A DNA stretch of 64,000 nucleotides from Spirochaetales bacterium. Lineage in GTDB: Bacteria > Spirochaetota > Spirochaetia > JABEVK01. Below, in pieces: positions 35,732 to 45,047 of this stretch; position 1 is the first letter of the stretch, and every line of letters starts with the position of its first letter. The translations under genes and the position numbers were made by a program. The DNA is taken from contig CANJXC010000006.1 of the NCBI GenBank assembly GCA_947478845.1, positions 87,660-151,659 on the forward strand, in the 5' to 3' direction. The notes under the pieces are model-generated. The model was not told the origin of the DNA. It made no database searches and worked only from the letters and a program-made list of their open reading frames with translations.

Positions 35732-37102
35732 ATGACCTCTGTTTTTCAGGTTTACCGCACCCTTTTGGCCGACAAACGGTTTTTCCGACTGTTTCTGCCC
35801 GTTGCTATCCCTATTGCGCTTCAGAATCTCGTGAGTTCTCTCACTTCGCTCGGTTCGGGCCTTTTGGTGGGTCAACTCGGCGATTCGGCCATCGCTGGGG
35901 TCTCGCTGGCGGGGCAGGTGCAATTTGTGATGATTCTGGCCAGCTTCGGCATCGGCTCGGGGGCCGCTATTTTTACCAGCCAGTACTGGGGACGCAGCAA
36001 TTCGGAGGGTGTGGGTAAAACCCAAGGCGTGGGCCTGATTCTCAGTGTCGGGGTCGGGTTGCTGTTTGGAGTGCTGGCCGCTTTTGTGCCCGAAGGGCTT
36101 TTGGGCCTGTTTACTCCCGATCAAACCGTGATCCGGGAAGGGTCAGCGTTTCTTCGCGCGTCCGCCTGGAGCTTCCCGCTTTCGGCCGTTGGCATGAGCT
36201 ATTCCCTGGTGCTCCGGTCGGTGGGAGATACCAAAACGCCCCTTCAGTGGGCACTGATCGGTTTCGCGGTGCAGTTAGTGACCGCACTGCTTCTCATCTT
36301 CGGTTGGGGACCGTTACCCGCAATGGGCACCGAAGGCGCCGGACTGGCGCTGGTGCTGGCCAAGCTGGTGGAGACCACCGGCATCGTCGTCGCCACGCAA
36401 GTGCAAAAACGCCCCAATGCCGGCTGGCGGCGACTTTTTCACTTCGACCGGATTTTTTTCCTACGCTACCTTAAGGTGGCCCTTCCGGTGGTTGTCAATG
36501 AGCTCCTCTGGGCCTTGGGCATCAGCGGTATCAAGGCCATCTACGGGTGGATGGGCAGCCAGGAATTGGCCGCTCTCAGCGTGGTGGAAATGTTCAGCCA
36601 GCTGGTGTTCATCTTTTTCTTTGGCACCGGCAACGGCGCCTCGGTGATCATCGGTAACGCCATTGGACGGGGCGACCTGAAGGAGGCTCAGCACTTGGCA
36701 AAGAACGTGGCCCTATTCGCGCCGCTCATGGGGGCTGTGCTGGCCCTTCCCTTGGCTCTTGCCGCACCCTTTGTCCCGCTCCTGTTTCAGCTTACCCCGG
36801 AGGTGCGGACCCTGGCCACCGAGTTGTTCTGGGTTGGCTGCGTTTTTCTTCCCGGACGAGCCTTCTACCACGACATGATTGTCGGTGTCCTGCGCAGTGG
36901 GGGCGATACGAACTTCAGCCTCTGGATGGACCAATCGGGCATTTGGCTTTGGGCGCTTCCGCTGGGCAGCCTGATGGCTTTTGTTCTCCACTGGCCGTTC
37001 CTTTTAGTTTACTTTCTTATCAGTTTGGAAGAACCCTTGAAGTCGCTGCTAGCCCTTTGGCGCCTGCAGAACGGCCGATGGATTCGGGAGGTGACAAGAT
37101 GA
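35732..37102 (+). CDS. MATE family efflux transporter
   Basis: The 456-residue membrane protein has about 12 helices in two related halves, with family motifs QNLVSSLTSLGSGLLVGQLG in helix 1-2 and GNGASVIIGNAIGRGDLKEA in the second half. MATE proteins export cationic drugs, toxins or metabolites in exchange for Na+ or H+. Its stop overlaps the next gene start (ATGA). The gene has no ribosome-binding site, consistent with a leaderless start. Confidence 0.9.
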   Translation: MTSVFQVYRTLLADKRFFRLFLPVAIPIALQNLVSSLTSLGSGLLVGQLGDSAIAGVSLAGQVQFVMILASFGIGSGAAIFTSQYWGRSNSEGVGKTQGVGLILSVGVGLLFGVLAAFVPEGLLGLFTPDQTVIREGSAFLRASAWSFPLSAVGMSYSLVLRSVGDTKTPLQWALIGFAVQLVTALLLIFGWGPLPAMGTEGAGLALVLAKLVETTGIVVATQVQKRPNAGWRRLFHFDRIFFLRYLKVALPVVVNELLWALGISGIKAIYGWMGSQELAALSVVEMFSQLVFIFFFGTGNGASVIIGNAIGRGDLKEAQHLAKNVALFAPLMGAVLALPLALAAPFVPLLFQLTPEVRTLATELFWVGCVFLPGRAFYHDMIVGVLRSGGDTNFSLWMDQSGIWLWALPLGSLMAFVLHWPFLLVYFLISLEEPLKSLLALWRLQNGRWIREVTR

Positions 37103-37842
37103 CAGCAAGACTTGCTACGGCAGTTGTGGTGCTGCTCGCGTTCTCTGTGTCCGCAGGGGCGGAGCCAAGCCCTTGGCAGAAGTTCCGCACGCAGGAAGGT
37201 GTAACGGTGTCTTGGCGCTGGGAACTTCGTGAAGGCGGGGTTTACCGAGGCGAACTCCAGTTTGTGAATACCACAGAGCAACCCCTGAAAGTCTCTTACC
37301 GGCCGTGGTTTGAAACCGCCGAGGGACACAACTGGACCGAAGGCGGCCAGGTCATTTCCCTCGAGCCCCGCCAGACCAAAGCCGGTGAGGGTGTCGCGAT
37401 GTTCAATTTGCCGGGTCAGTTCAAGGCGGCTCCTCGTTCTGGTGGTTTCCAGTCGATGGCCGTCCGGGTAATGGCCGAGTCTGTTCCACCCACGAAATGG
37501 TTCATCGACCAAGAGACCGAGGCCCTTCGTGTGGAATGGTCGCCGGTTCGGGAGCATAAGCGCTACATCGCAGCTATCCGGTTGACCAACCTGCTCAACA
37601 AGCCCCAGATTCTCACCTTCCAGGCGCAATTTACGAATCCGAAGGGGCAGGTATGGAAGGCACCCCAACAAACCCTCACCGTGCCAGAAAGGTCAACTTT
37701 GGAGGGAGAGGAGTACGATTTGGTCTACCAACCCGTGTACCACACGATAGATCCTTTGAGTAGCCACGATTTATGGCTCGCCCCTGAATCGCCCCCACGG
37801 TTGGGAGGCATCCGTATCCTTTCGCCGAAAAACACAGATTGA
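37099..37842 (+). CDS. secreted protein of unknown function
   Basis: The 247-residue protein has a signal peptide (ARLATAVVVLLAFSVSAGA) and a beta-rich body with two similar halves: one around RGELQFVNTTEQPLKVSYRP and one around IAAIRLTNLLNKPQILTFQA. This suggests a duplicated immunoglobulin-like fold. I recognise no family. The ATG at 37099 follows gggaggtg and overlaps the MATE stop by four bases, and the frame upstream of it lies inside the MATE gene. Co-translation with an exporter hints at an envelope role. Confidence 0.6.
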   Translation: MTARLATAVVVLLAFSVSAGAEPSPWQKFRTQEGVTVSWRWELREGGVYRGELQFVNTTEQPLKVSYRPWFETAEGHNWTEGGQVISLEPRQTKAGEGVAMFNLPGQFKAAPRSGGFQSMAVRVMAESVPPTKWFIDQETEALRVEWSPVREHKRYIAAIRLTNLLNKPQILTFQAQFTNPKGQVWKAPQQTLTVPERSTLEGEEYDLVYQPVYHTIDPLSSHDLWLAPESPPRLGGIRILSPKNTD

Positions 37843-37867
37843 TGCTCGCGGGGCTTGGGTTTAAAAT
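37839..37867 (+). promoter_or_regulatory. ligA promoter (TTGATG-17-TAAAAT), leaderless
   Basis: TTGATG (37839-37844) and TAAAAT (37862-37867) are separated by exactly 17 bases, and the -10 box ends six bases before the ligA ATG. There is no ribosome-binding site, so the mRNA should start at or one base from the ATG. The -35 box overlaps the stop codon of the gene before. Confidence 0.75.
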
Positions 37868-37873
37868 CATCCC

Positions 37874-39856
37874 ATGCCTGAATTGACCCCTGATGAAGTT
37901 CACTCCCTTGCACGGACCCTGCTAGACCAGCAGGTTGCCTATGCCCAAGGCCGCCCTCTCGTGTCCGACCTCGAATACGACCGGCTCTTTGACAGGCTCA
38001 AAGCCCACGAGGAGGCCCATCCAGAACAGAAATTGACCTGGAGCCCGACTCAGCGCGTGGGCAGCGACCTCAGCGCCGACTTCCCGGAGTTTAGCCACAC
38101 GGTACCGGTGCTGAGCCTCGACAAGGCCTATTCGCCTGCCGAGGTTTTCACCTGGCTCGCCAAGACGGCCAAGCTGACCAGCCGATCGCTGACGGTTACT
38201 GCGGAACAGAAAATGGATGGACTGTCGCTGGTGCTCTACTACAAAGAAGGCGTCTTGGAGCGGGCGGTGACCCGGGGTGATGGAACCAAAGGCAACGACG
38301 TTACCGGAAACGTAAAAACTCTCGCCACAGTTCCTCTTCGTCTCAACCTTCCGCTCACCATGGCGGTGCGGGGAGAGGTCTTTCTGCCTAAGAGCGACTT
38401 CGCCCACCTAAATGCCCAACTCGAGGAGCCGTATGCGAATCCCCGCAATCTTGCAGCCGGCACTCTGCGGCGGGTCAAGAGCGCCGAAGTCGCCAAGGTT
38501 CCCCTCAAAATGTTCGTCTACGAGGCTTTTGTTTCCTCTCCCGAGGCGCAAATCCCCCAGAGCCACCGCGCCGCTCTCGATTTGCTGGCTTCGCAGGGCT
38601 TCCCTCTCAACCCTCATCTAGGCCTTTTTGAGCCCGAACACAACCTCGAGTTAGAAGCCTTCGTGGCCGAACAGACGGTTCTTCGCCCAGGTTTGGAATG
38701 GGAAATCGACGGCTTGGTGTTCAAGGTGGACGACTTGGCGCTGAGGGACGAACTCGGTGCTACCGGCCATCACCCTCGCTGGGCACTGGCTTACAAGTTT
38801 GAGTCGCCCCAGGCCCGTACTTTTGTCGAGGAAATTTTTATTCAGGTGGGCCGTACGGGTCGCGTCACGCCCGTCGCCAGAGTCAAACCAGCTCAGGTGG
38901 GGGGCACCACGGTCACCTTCATCACCCTGCATAACAATGCCAACATCGAAACCCTGGGCCTCGGGATCGGCGACGAGGTGGCCATTAGCCGCCGTGGCGA
39001 TGTGATTCCGGCAGTAGAGGAAGTGCTCGAGCATCAGGGCACCGTGTGGAGTTTCCCACCGCTGTGCCCCGACTGCTCTTGGGAGCTGGAACTTCGCGGT
39101 GCTCACCACTTTTGCCCCAACTCTGCTTGCCCTGCGCAGGTGAAAGGCAAACTGGCTTTCTTTGTCGGTCGCGGACAAATGGATATCGAAAGTCTGGGTC
39201 CTGAAACCCTCGAGGTATTGGTTAGCCAGGGCTTGGTGCGCGATGTGGCCGACCTGTTTACCTGCGACTTTGAAGCCTTGCGTGGAGTGCCGGGTTTCGG
39301 CGACAAGAAGATTGCGGCCCTCAAGGAGGGGGTCGCCCTCGCCCGAACGCGCCCTTTCACGACGCTATTGGCATCCTTGGGAGTCCCCGAACTTGGGAAA
39401 AAGCTCGTGGAACTTCTTGTTGGTGCAGGAGTTCTCTCTTTTAATCAGTTGGTGGAAACGTTGCTACAAAACCCCGAAAGTCTACTTGAGGTGCATGGAA
39501 TTGGCGCTAAAACCCTCGAAACCCTGAAAACGGAGCTACTGGCTCCAGCCGTCCTTGGGCTTGCACAGAGGCTCCAAGCTGCGGGACTGAGCCTTGAAGC
39601 TCCGCCACCGACCGCGGCGCAAAGCCAGTCCCTCTTGGGCACCGTGTGGTGCGTTACAGGAAGCTTTGTGGGTTTCAATCCCCGGTCACTGGCCGAAGAG
39701 GAAATAGTACGCCGCTCGGGAAAAGTGGTGTCGGCGGTTAGTGGCAAAACTACCCACCTTTTGGCAGGAGCAGGGGCAGGAAGTAAGCTTGAGAAAGCTC
39801 AGGGCTTGGGGCTCAGAATTGTAAGCGAAGACGAGTTCATCACCTTGCTGCAATGA
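37874..39856 (+). CDS. ligA: NAD-dependent DNA ligase
   Basis: The 660-residue ligase seals nicks in duplex DNA using NAD. An Ia domain (DLEYDRLFDRLKAHEEAHPE) is followed by the adenylation domain with the nucleophile Lys in EQKMDGLSLVLYY, then DGLVFKVDDL, an OB fold, a four-Cys zinc finger (CPDCSWELELRGAHHFCPNS then ACPAQ), helix-hairpin-helix repeats (GVPGFGDKKIAALKEG, GIGAKTLETLK) and a C-terminal BRCT domain (GTVWCVTGSFVGF onward). All domains are complete. It ends 6 bases from the convergent acyl-CoA synthetase stop. Confidence 0.95.
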   Translation: MPELTPDEVHSLARTLLDQQVAYAQGRPLVSDLEYDRLFDRLKAHEEAHPEQKLTWSPTQRVGSDLSADFPEFSHTVPVLSLDKAYSPAEVFTWLAKTAKLTSRSLTVTAEQKMDGLSLVLYYKEGVLERAVTRGDGTKGNDVTGNVKTLATVPLRLNLPLTMAVRGEVFLPKSDFAHLNAQLEEPYANPRNLAAGTLRRVKSAEVAKVPLKMFVYEAFVSSPEAQIPQSHRAALDLLASQGFPLNPHLGLFEPEHNLELEAFVAEQTVLRPGLEWEIDGLVFKVDDLALRDELGATGHHPRWALAYKFESPQARTFVEEIFIQVGRTGRVTPVARVKPAQVGGTTVTFITLHNNANIETLGLGIGDEVAISRRGDVIPAVEEVLEHQGTVWSFPPLCPDCSWELELRGAHHFCPNSACPAQVKGKLAFFVGRGQMDIESLGPETLEVLVSQGLVRDVADLFTCDFEALRGVPGFGDKKIAALKEGVALARTRPFTTLLASLGVPELGKKLVELLVGAGVLSFNQLVETLLQNPESLLEVHGIGAKTLETLKTELLAPAVLGLAQRLQAAGLSLEAPPPTAAQSQSLLGTVWCVTGSFVGFNPRSLAEEEIVRRSGKVVSAVSGKTTHLLAGAGAGSKLEKAQGLGLRIVSEDEFITLLQ

Positions 39857-39862
39857 GTAGCT

Positions 39863-41794
39863 TCACGAATCGCCGTCTTGAGCGTCGAACAGGCTTGCCA
39901 CCTCTTTTTTGTAAATTTCTGCGACCACATTGCGTTTGATGCTCAGTTTCTGAGTCATTTCCACACCAACCTGAAAGGCTCGTGGCAACAAGTGAACCTT
40001 GAAAATCCTCTCAAAGCTCTTGAAGCCCGTCTTCGTATTCACCAGATGCTGAACTTGCTCATGTGCGTATTCGAGAATCTGGGAGTTGTTGAGCAGTTCC
40101 TCGCGGTCGATGAAGGTGATTTGCCGCTCTTTGGCCAGTTGCTCCATCAGCTCGAAGTTGGGCACCACCAGCGCGGCTAGGTACTTCTGGTCTTGGCCAA
40201 CCACCATTATCTGGTCAATAAACTCCGACTGCAAAAGCTTTTGCTCGATGGGCTCAGGCTCGATATTTTCGCCGCCCCGAAGCACAATGGTGTCTTTCGA
40301 GCGTCCCACAATGCGGATTTCTTTGCGAATCGTGGCTGTGACGAGGTCGCCGGTATTGAGCCAGCCATCTTTCAAAACTTTCTCCGTGGCTTCGGGGCGC
40401 TTGTAATAGCCCAGCATCACCTGCGGCGATTTTACCCAGAGCTCACCCTTGTGGCCGGTCGTCACCTCGTTGCCTGTTTCTTCGTCTCGGATGCGGAACT
40501 CGATATCCTTGAGCAGGGTTCCAACGGTCATCGGAATGGGTGATTTTTGGTGGCGGACAGCAAGGACCGGGCCGGTTTCGGTGAGGCCATACCCTTCGAG
40601 TACCAAAATGCCTACAGCCCGGAAAAACTTGTCCACGTGGCCGGGCAAGGCGCCACCGCCGGAAACCCCGGCAATAAACTCTCCGCCTAGTAAAGCATGG
40701 ATTTTCTTGAACACCAAAGCCTGGCCAATTGAGTTGAGCACCCCCAAAACCACCAGCGGGAGGGCGGTGACGAGCGTGGTGGGCAGTTGCCAGTGGTGAT
40801 GGTAGCGCGGCCACCTGCCGAGGAACTGGTCTCTGGTGTCGGCAAACCGGCTACCTACACCGAGAAAGAAGTTGAACAGCGCCTGCTTGACGGGGCTTTG
40901 GTTTTTGACGTTACGGATTACGGCAGCGCGTACGCTTTCCCAGATGCGTGGTACCGAGGGGAACCACTGGGGCTTTACAGCCGCTAGGTCTTCGAGCATG
41001 ATTTTGCCGATGGGCTTGGAGTAGGCAATGGTAGCCCCGCAGCACATCACAACATATTCAATGGCGCGTTCGTAGCTGTGCCAAACAGGTAGCACACTCA
41101 GAAACTTGTCGCGGTGTTTCACACCCAAAATGGGCAGGATGCGGTCTACCTGAAAAGTAAAGCTCTCGTGGGTGAGCATGACGCCCTTGGGTTCGCCCGT
41201 TGTGCCAGAAGTGTAGATGATGGTCGCTAGGTCTTTGCCGGTTCCCAGGGCCACCGCGGCTTCGAACTTCTTGGGGTCCTTCTCGAGTTCCTTCCGCCCG
41301 CGCTCAACCACCTCCCGTAAGCCAAAAACTTGCATGGACGTAGGTGCATTGGGGTGAGAGCCAAAAGAGTCGTCTAGAATGATGATCAGCTTGACCAAGC
41401 TTTTGTCTGTCAGTCCAGAGAGCACTTTCTCGAACTGGGCCGAGTCCTCCACTACAACAGCCGTGCAATCGGCATGCGACAAAATGTAGCTGACTTCCTC
41501 TTTGGTGGAATCGGATCCGCGGGGAACATCGGCCCCGCCTATGCCCAGAATACCGAGGTCGGCAACCATCCATTCTTTACGGTTGTCGGCGATAATTCCC
41601 ACATGGGCGCCCCTGCCTATGCCCAGAGTGAGCAGGCCTACTCCAAAGCGGGCACCTTCGTCCCAAAGTTCGCGATAGGTGATGGTTTGGAAGGAAGTTT
41701 CCGTGGTTTTGCCCGTTTTGGCCAGCTGGGCCGGGGTGTCGGAAAAGCTTTCAACGATGGCATGGATTCGTTGGGGAATAGTTTCGGAGTTCAT
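39863..41794 (-). CDS. long-chain acyl-CoA synthetase (AMP-forming)
   Basis: The 643-residue AMP-binding enzyme activates fatty acids. It shows the P-loop IIYTSGTTGEPKGVMLTHES, the GYGLTETGPV region, GELWVKSPQVMLGYY, and WLNTGDLVTATIRKEIRIVG with the hinge Asp. The C-terminal region KTGFKSFERI is typical of the FAA1/FadD15 group. The start at ATG 41794 follows a gaggt site, and the frame upstream would overlap the FabZ-like gene. It is 10 bases downstream of that gene, so the two form a fatty-acid operon divergent from acc. Confidence 0.9.
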   Translation of the reverse strand: MNSETIPQRIHAIVESFSDTPAQLAKTGKTTETSFQTITYRELWDEGARFGVGLLTLGIGRGAHVGIIADNRKEWMVADLGILGIGGADVPRGSDSTKEEVSYILSHADCTAVVVEDSAQFEKVLSGLTDKSLVKLIIILDDSFGSHPNAPTSMQVFGLREVVERGRKELEKDPKKFEAAVALGTGKDLATIIYTSGTTGEPKGVMLTHESFTFQVDRILPILGVKHRDKFLSVLPVWHSYERAIEYVVMCCGATIAYSKPIGKIMLEDLAAVKPQWFPSVPRIWESVRAAVIRNVKNQSPVKQALFNFFLGVGSRFADTRDQFLGRWPRYHHHWQLPTTLVTALPLVVLGVLNSIGQALVFKKIHALLGGEFIAGVSGGGALPGHVDKFFRAVGILVLEGYGLTETGPVLAVRHQKSPIPMTVGTLLKDIEFRIRDEETGNEVTTGHKGELWVKSPQVMLGYYKRPEATEKVLKDGWLNTGDLVTATIRKEIRIVGRSKDTIVLRGGENIEPEPIEQKLLQSEFIDQIMVVGQDQKYLAALVVPNFELMEQLAKERQITFIDREELLNNSQILEYAHEQVQHLVNTKTGFKSFERIFKVHLLPRAFQVGVEMTQKLSIKRNVVAEIYKKEVASLFDAQDGDS

Positions 41795-41804
41795 AATTAC
41801 CTCA

Positions 41805-42230
41805 TTATGCCGGCACCGGGCCGACGATGCACATCCATTCTGCTTCACAAGCAAGTTCTTCACCTACATAGACTTTCCCGCTTTGGCGGATCATTTTGGC
41901 GCTCAGACGGAGGTTGGTGATTTCAAACCTAACCAGGTCTTCTGGCCTAACCTGCCTGCGGAACTTGGCCTTTTCAATGGCGGCCAAGAAAAACAGAGAA
42001 TCGTCGCTAAGGACACCGAGCTCGCGTACGCCCGCACCGCCCACTTGAGCCATACTTTCAATAAGAATGACACCGGGAACCACCGGGTACTGCGGGAAAT
42101 GGCCAGCAAAAAAATACTCTTCCTTGCTGTAAAGATGCCACCCTCGAACACTTTCCTGAGTCACATTTTCTAACCGGTCCACAAAAAGGAAAGGCTTGCG
42201 GTGAGGGATCAGTTGGTCGATCGGTTTCAT
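41805..42230 (-). CDS. fabZ: FabZ-like 3-hydroxyacyl-ACP dehydratase
   Basis: The 141-residue hotdog-fold protein has PHRKPFLFVDRL near the N-terminus and the active-site stretch GHFPQYPVVPGVILIESMAQ with catalytic His and Glu. FabZ dehydrates 3-hydroxyacyl-ACP in fatty-acid elongation. Length fits. It has a promoter with leaderless spacing and lies divergent from accBCDA. It could alternatively be a specialised dehydratase, because no other fab genes are nearby. Confidence 0.85.
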   Translation of the reverse strand: MKPIDQLIPHRKPFLFVDRLENVTQESVRGWHLYSKEEYFFAGHFPQYPVVPGVILIESMAQVGGAGVRELGVLSDDSLFFLAAIEKAKFRRQVRPEDLVRFEITNLRLSAKMIRQSGKVYVGEELACEAEWMCIVGPVPA

Positions 42231-42236
42231 GGTTAC

Positions 42237-42265
42237 AGTCTAAGGGCAGGTTATGAGTTCGGCAA
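42237..42265 (-). promoter_or_regulatory. fabZ promoter (TTGCCG-17-TAGACT), leaderless
   Basis: On the minus strand TTGCCG (42260-42265) and TAGACT (42237-42242) are 17 bases apart, and the -10 box ends six bases before the ATG. No ribosome-binding site is present. It faces the acc promoter across a 170-bp region. Confidence 0.65.
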
Positions 42266-42290
42266 CGACTTTTGTGAATCCGATCCAACC

Positions 42291-42318
42291 TTGACAAGAT
42301 ATCTCAGGGGGGTATTCT
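42291..42318 (+). promoter_or_regulatory. acc operon promoter (TTGACA-16-TATTCT)
   Basis: A consensus TTGACA (42291-42296) and TATTCT (42313-42318) flank a 16-base spacer that ends in six G (42307-42312). A leader of about 75 bases and an agaggag ribosome-binding site precede accB. A second, weaker pair, TTGACT (42344) with TAGGTT (42368) at 18 bases, lies in the leader. Confidence 0.75.
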
Positions 42319-42400
42319 AGGAGAACTGCGGAAAAGGGAGACATTGACTTCGCTTTTTCGCTCGTGCTAGGTTCCCGAAGATTTTCCGAGAGGAGTTGAA

Positions 42401-42853
42401 ATGGACACAAAAGACATCCTGGCAGTGCTCGAAAAGTTCAATCATACGGCTTTGGCCGAGTTTAAGTACAAAGAGGGCTCGGTTGAATTACACCTGAAAC
42501 GGCATGCCGAGGTCACCTATGCCGCTCCTTCTACGGGGTCGAATCCTGGCCACGCGTCTCTGGCTTCGGCACCTGCAGCCGCAACCGCGGCGGCCCCTCA
42601 TGCTGCTGAAGGAGCCGAAATCATCAACAGCCCTATCGTGGGCACCGTTTACCGCTCGCCTGCTCCAGACGCACCTCCGTTTATTGAAGAAGGAAAACTG
42701 GTCAAGAAAGGTGACACTCTGTGCATTATTGAAGCCATGAAGGTAATGAATGAGCTTGTGGCCGAGTTTGACTGCGAGATTCTGCGCATTCTTGTCGATA
42801 GCCAGCATTTTGTGGAGTACGGTACTCCTCTTTTCGAGGTGCGCAAGAAATGA
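42401..42853 (+). CDS. accB: biotin carboxyl carrier protein of acetyl-CoA carboxylase
   Basis: The 150-residue protein has an N-terminal helical part, an Ala/Pro-rich linker (about residues 45-70) and a biotinyl domain with the biotin Lys in EAMKVMNEL (about residue 112). It carries the carboxyl group between AccC and AccA/AccD in the first step of fatty-acid synthesis. The ATG follows agaggagttgaa. Its stop overlaps the accC start by four bases. Confidence 0.93.
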   Translation: MDTKDILAVLEKFNHTALAEFKYKEGSVELHLKRHAEVTYAAPSTGSNPGHASLASAPAAATAAAPHAAEGAEIINSPIVGTVYRSPAPDAPPFIEEGKLVKKGDTLCIIEAMKVMNELVAEFDCEILRILVDSQHFVEYGTPLFEVRKK

Positions 42854-44172
42854 TCAAATCTCTTCTGGTCGCGAACCGGGGAGAGATTGCCGTCCGTATC
42901 ATCCGTGCCTGCAAAGAGCTCGGCATACGCACGATTGCCGTCTATTCGGAAGCCGACCGCAAGGCCTTGCATGTGCTAATGGCTGACCAAGCCATCTGCA
43001 TTGGGCCCCCACCTTCAAAAGACAGCTACCTCAATATTAGCAACATCGTTTCAGCCGCGTTGGCCTCCCGGGCCGATGCCATTCACCCAGGGGTGGGGTT
43101 TCTCTCAGAGAAGGCCGAGTTTGCACGAAAGGTGCAGGAAGCAGGCCTCATCTGGGTTGGTCCGGACCCCGCGGCGATTGACATGCTTGGTGACAAGATT
43201 CGTTCCAAAGAAAATGCCACAAAGTTCGGCGTGCCCTGCACCCCGGGAATTGAGGGGGCCATCACCAACATCGACGCTACTGTGGAAGCGGTTAAGAAGA
43301 TAGGTTTGCCAGTGATCATCAAGGCCTCTGCCGGCGGCGGGGGTAAGGGAATGCGAATTGTCCGCAAGGTAGAAGAATTAGCGGACAACATCAAAATTGC
43401 CTCCAACGAAGCAGAGAAATCGTTCAACGACGGTACCGTGTTCATCGAAAAATACCTGGAAAACGCGGCCCATGTAGAACTCCAGATGATGGGAGACAAG
43501 CACGGCAACGTCATCTATTTTGGCGAGAGGGATTGCTCGGTTCAGAAAAACCACCAGAAGCTGATCGAGGAAGCCCCAAGCCCGCTCGTTACTCCCGAAA
43601 TTCGCAAAAAAATGGGCCAAGACGCCGTACGGCTGTTCAAGGGTATCGGCTATTGCGGCGCGGGGACAATAGAGTTCCTGTTCAAGGACGGGCAGTACTA
43701 CTTTATGGAAGTCAACAGCCGCATCCAAGTGGAACACCCTGTCACGGAAATGATCACCGGCGTCGATCTCATCAAGGAAATGATACGCGTGGCGGATGGC
43801 GAGAAGCTTTCTGTGAAGCAGGAAGACATCCGCATCGACACCTACGCCATGGAAGTCCGCATCAACGCGACCTCCCCGGGAACCGTAAAGGACTATCTTC
43901 CTCCCTCGGGCTTCAAGGTCCGTGTCGATAGCTTCCTGTACAACGGCTACACCGTTCCTCCCACCTACGATTCTATGATTGCCAAAGTGATCATCGGAGC
44001 ACCCTCCCGTGCCGAAGGCATCAACAAGATGCTTGCTGTCCTCGACGAGTTTAAGCTTGACGGTGTGCCCACAAACCTCGACTTGCAAAAGAAGATTATT
44101 AACACGCAGATTTTCCGCAAAGGTGGCTTCGGGACGCAGGTACTTGATGCCATTATGAAGGAGATCGGCTGA
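42850..44172 (+). CDS. accC: biotin carboxylase subunit of acetyl-CoA carboxylase
   Basis: The 440-residue ATP-grasp enzyme carboxylates biotin on AccB. It begins LLVANRGEIAVRIIRACKEL, has the Gly-rich ATP loop ASAGGGGKGMRIV, RDCSVQKNHQKLIEEAPS, and the catalytic-site region EVNSRIQVEHPVTEMITG. Length is as expected. It overlaps accB by four bases and accD by one base, so the whole operon is translationally coupled. Confidence 0.95.
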   Translation: MIKSLLVANRGEIAVRIIRACKELGIRTIAVYSEADRKALHVLMADQAICIGPPPSKDSYLNISNIVSAALASRADAIHPGVGFLSEKAEFARKVQEAGLIWVGPDPAAIDMLGDKIRSKENATKFGVPCTPGIEGAITNIDATVEAVKKIGLPVIIKASAGGGGKGMRIVRKVEELADNIKIASNEAEKSFNDGTVFIEKYLENAAHVELQMMGDKHGNVIYFGERDCSVQKNHQKLIEEAPSPLVTPEIRKKMGQDAVRLFKGIGYCGAGTIEFLFKDGQYYFMEVNSRIQVEHPVTEMITGVDLIKEMIRVADGEKLSVKQEDIRIDTYAMEVRINATSPGTVKDYLPPSGFKVRVDSFLYNGYTVPPTYDSMIAKVIIGAPSRAEGINKMLAVLDEFKLDGVPTNLDLQKKIINTQIFRKGGFGTQVLDAIMKEIG

Positions 44173-45047
44173 TGGCGTCGTTTCAACACCTCCTCGACCG
44201 GTTGTTCCTCAAAAAGCAAGCCGTGCAGCGCACAACTCCCGACACCGACGAGCGTCGCCTGGTGGCGCAGAAACATTCGTGTCCTTCCTGTCACGAGCCT
44301 CTTGAGGTGGGCGAGCTCGAAGCCAATTTGTTTTGCTGCCCGAAATGCCAGCACCACTACCGCATCACCGCCGCCGAACGCATCAAAACCCTCGTCGACC
44401 CAGAGTCGTTCGTGGAGTTTGGCGAGGAGATCGACAGCGTGAACCCCATTGGGTTTCCCGGCTATGAGGGCAAGTTGTCGGAAGCACGCAATTCGTCGGG
44501 ACCTGGAGATTCTGTAACCAATGGTATCGCGCTGATCGACGGTCGTAAGGTCATCCTCTCGATCATGAACTTTAAGTTCATGGGTGGGTCGATGGGTTCA
44601 GTCGCCGGAGAGAAACTCACGCGGGCCCTGCTGACGGGGCTGGAAAAGCGCCTTCCGGTGGTCTTGTTCACCACCTCCGGCGGTATGCGCATGCAGGAAG
44701 GTATCTTCAGCCTCATGCAGATGGCCAAGACCAGCGCCGCGATTGCGCAACTGGAAATGGCGCAGATTCCGCTCTTTATTGTCCTCACTGACCCGACTTA
44801 TGGTGGTGTGACCGCCAGCTTTGCGATGCTCGGTGATGTGATCCTTGCAGAGCCGGGTGCCGCCATCGGGTTTGCTGGACCACGGGTAATCGAATCCACG
44901 ATTCGTCAGAAACTTCCCGAGGGCTTTCAGAAGTCGGAGTTCCAGCTGGCCAAAGGGTTTGTAGACGCCATTGTGCCCCGCACCGAACTCAAAAAGACTC
45001 TCGGCTTCCTGATCGATACCCATTCCAATAACCTGAGGGTGCGTTAA
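44172..45047 (+). CDS. accD: acetyl-CoA carboxylase carboxyltransferase beta subunit
   Basis: The 291-residue subunit has an N-terminal four-Cys zinc finger (SCPSCHEPLEVGELEANLFC then CPKC, about residues 37-59) and the crotonase-like carboxyltransferase core with GGRK-like IDGRKVILSIMNFKFMGGSM and TTSGGMRMQEG. With AccA it transfers the carboxyl group to acetyl-CoA. It starts on the accC stop and ends on the accA start (TAATG). Confidence 0.95.
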   Translation: MASFQHLLDRLFLKKQAVQRTTPDTDERRLVAQKHSCPSCHEPLEVGELEANLFCCPKCQHHYRITAAERIKTLVDPESFVEFGEEIDSVNPIGFPGYEGKLSEARNSSGPGDSVTNGIALIDGRKVILSIMNFKFMGGSMGSVAGEKLTRALLTGLEKRLPVVLFTTSGGMRMQEGIFSLMQMAKTSAAIAQLEMAQIPLFIVLTDPTYGGVTASFAMLGDVILAEPGAAIGFAGPRVIESTIRQKLPEGFQKSEFQLAKGFVDAIVPRTELKKTLGFLIDTHSNNLRVR

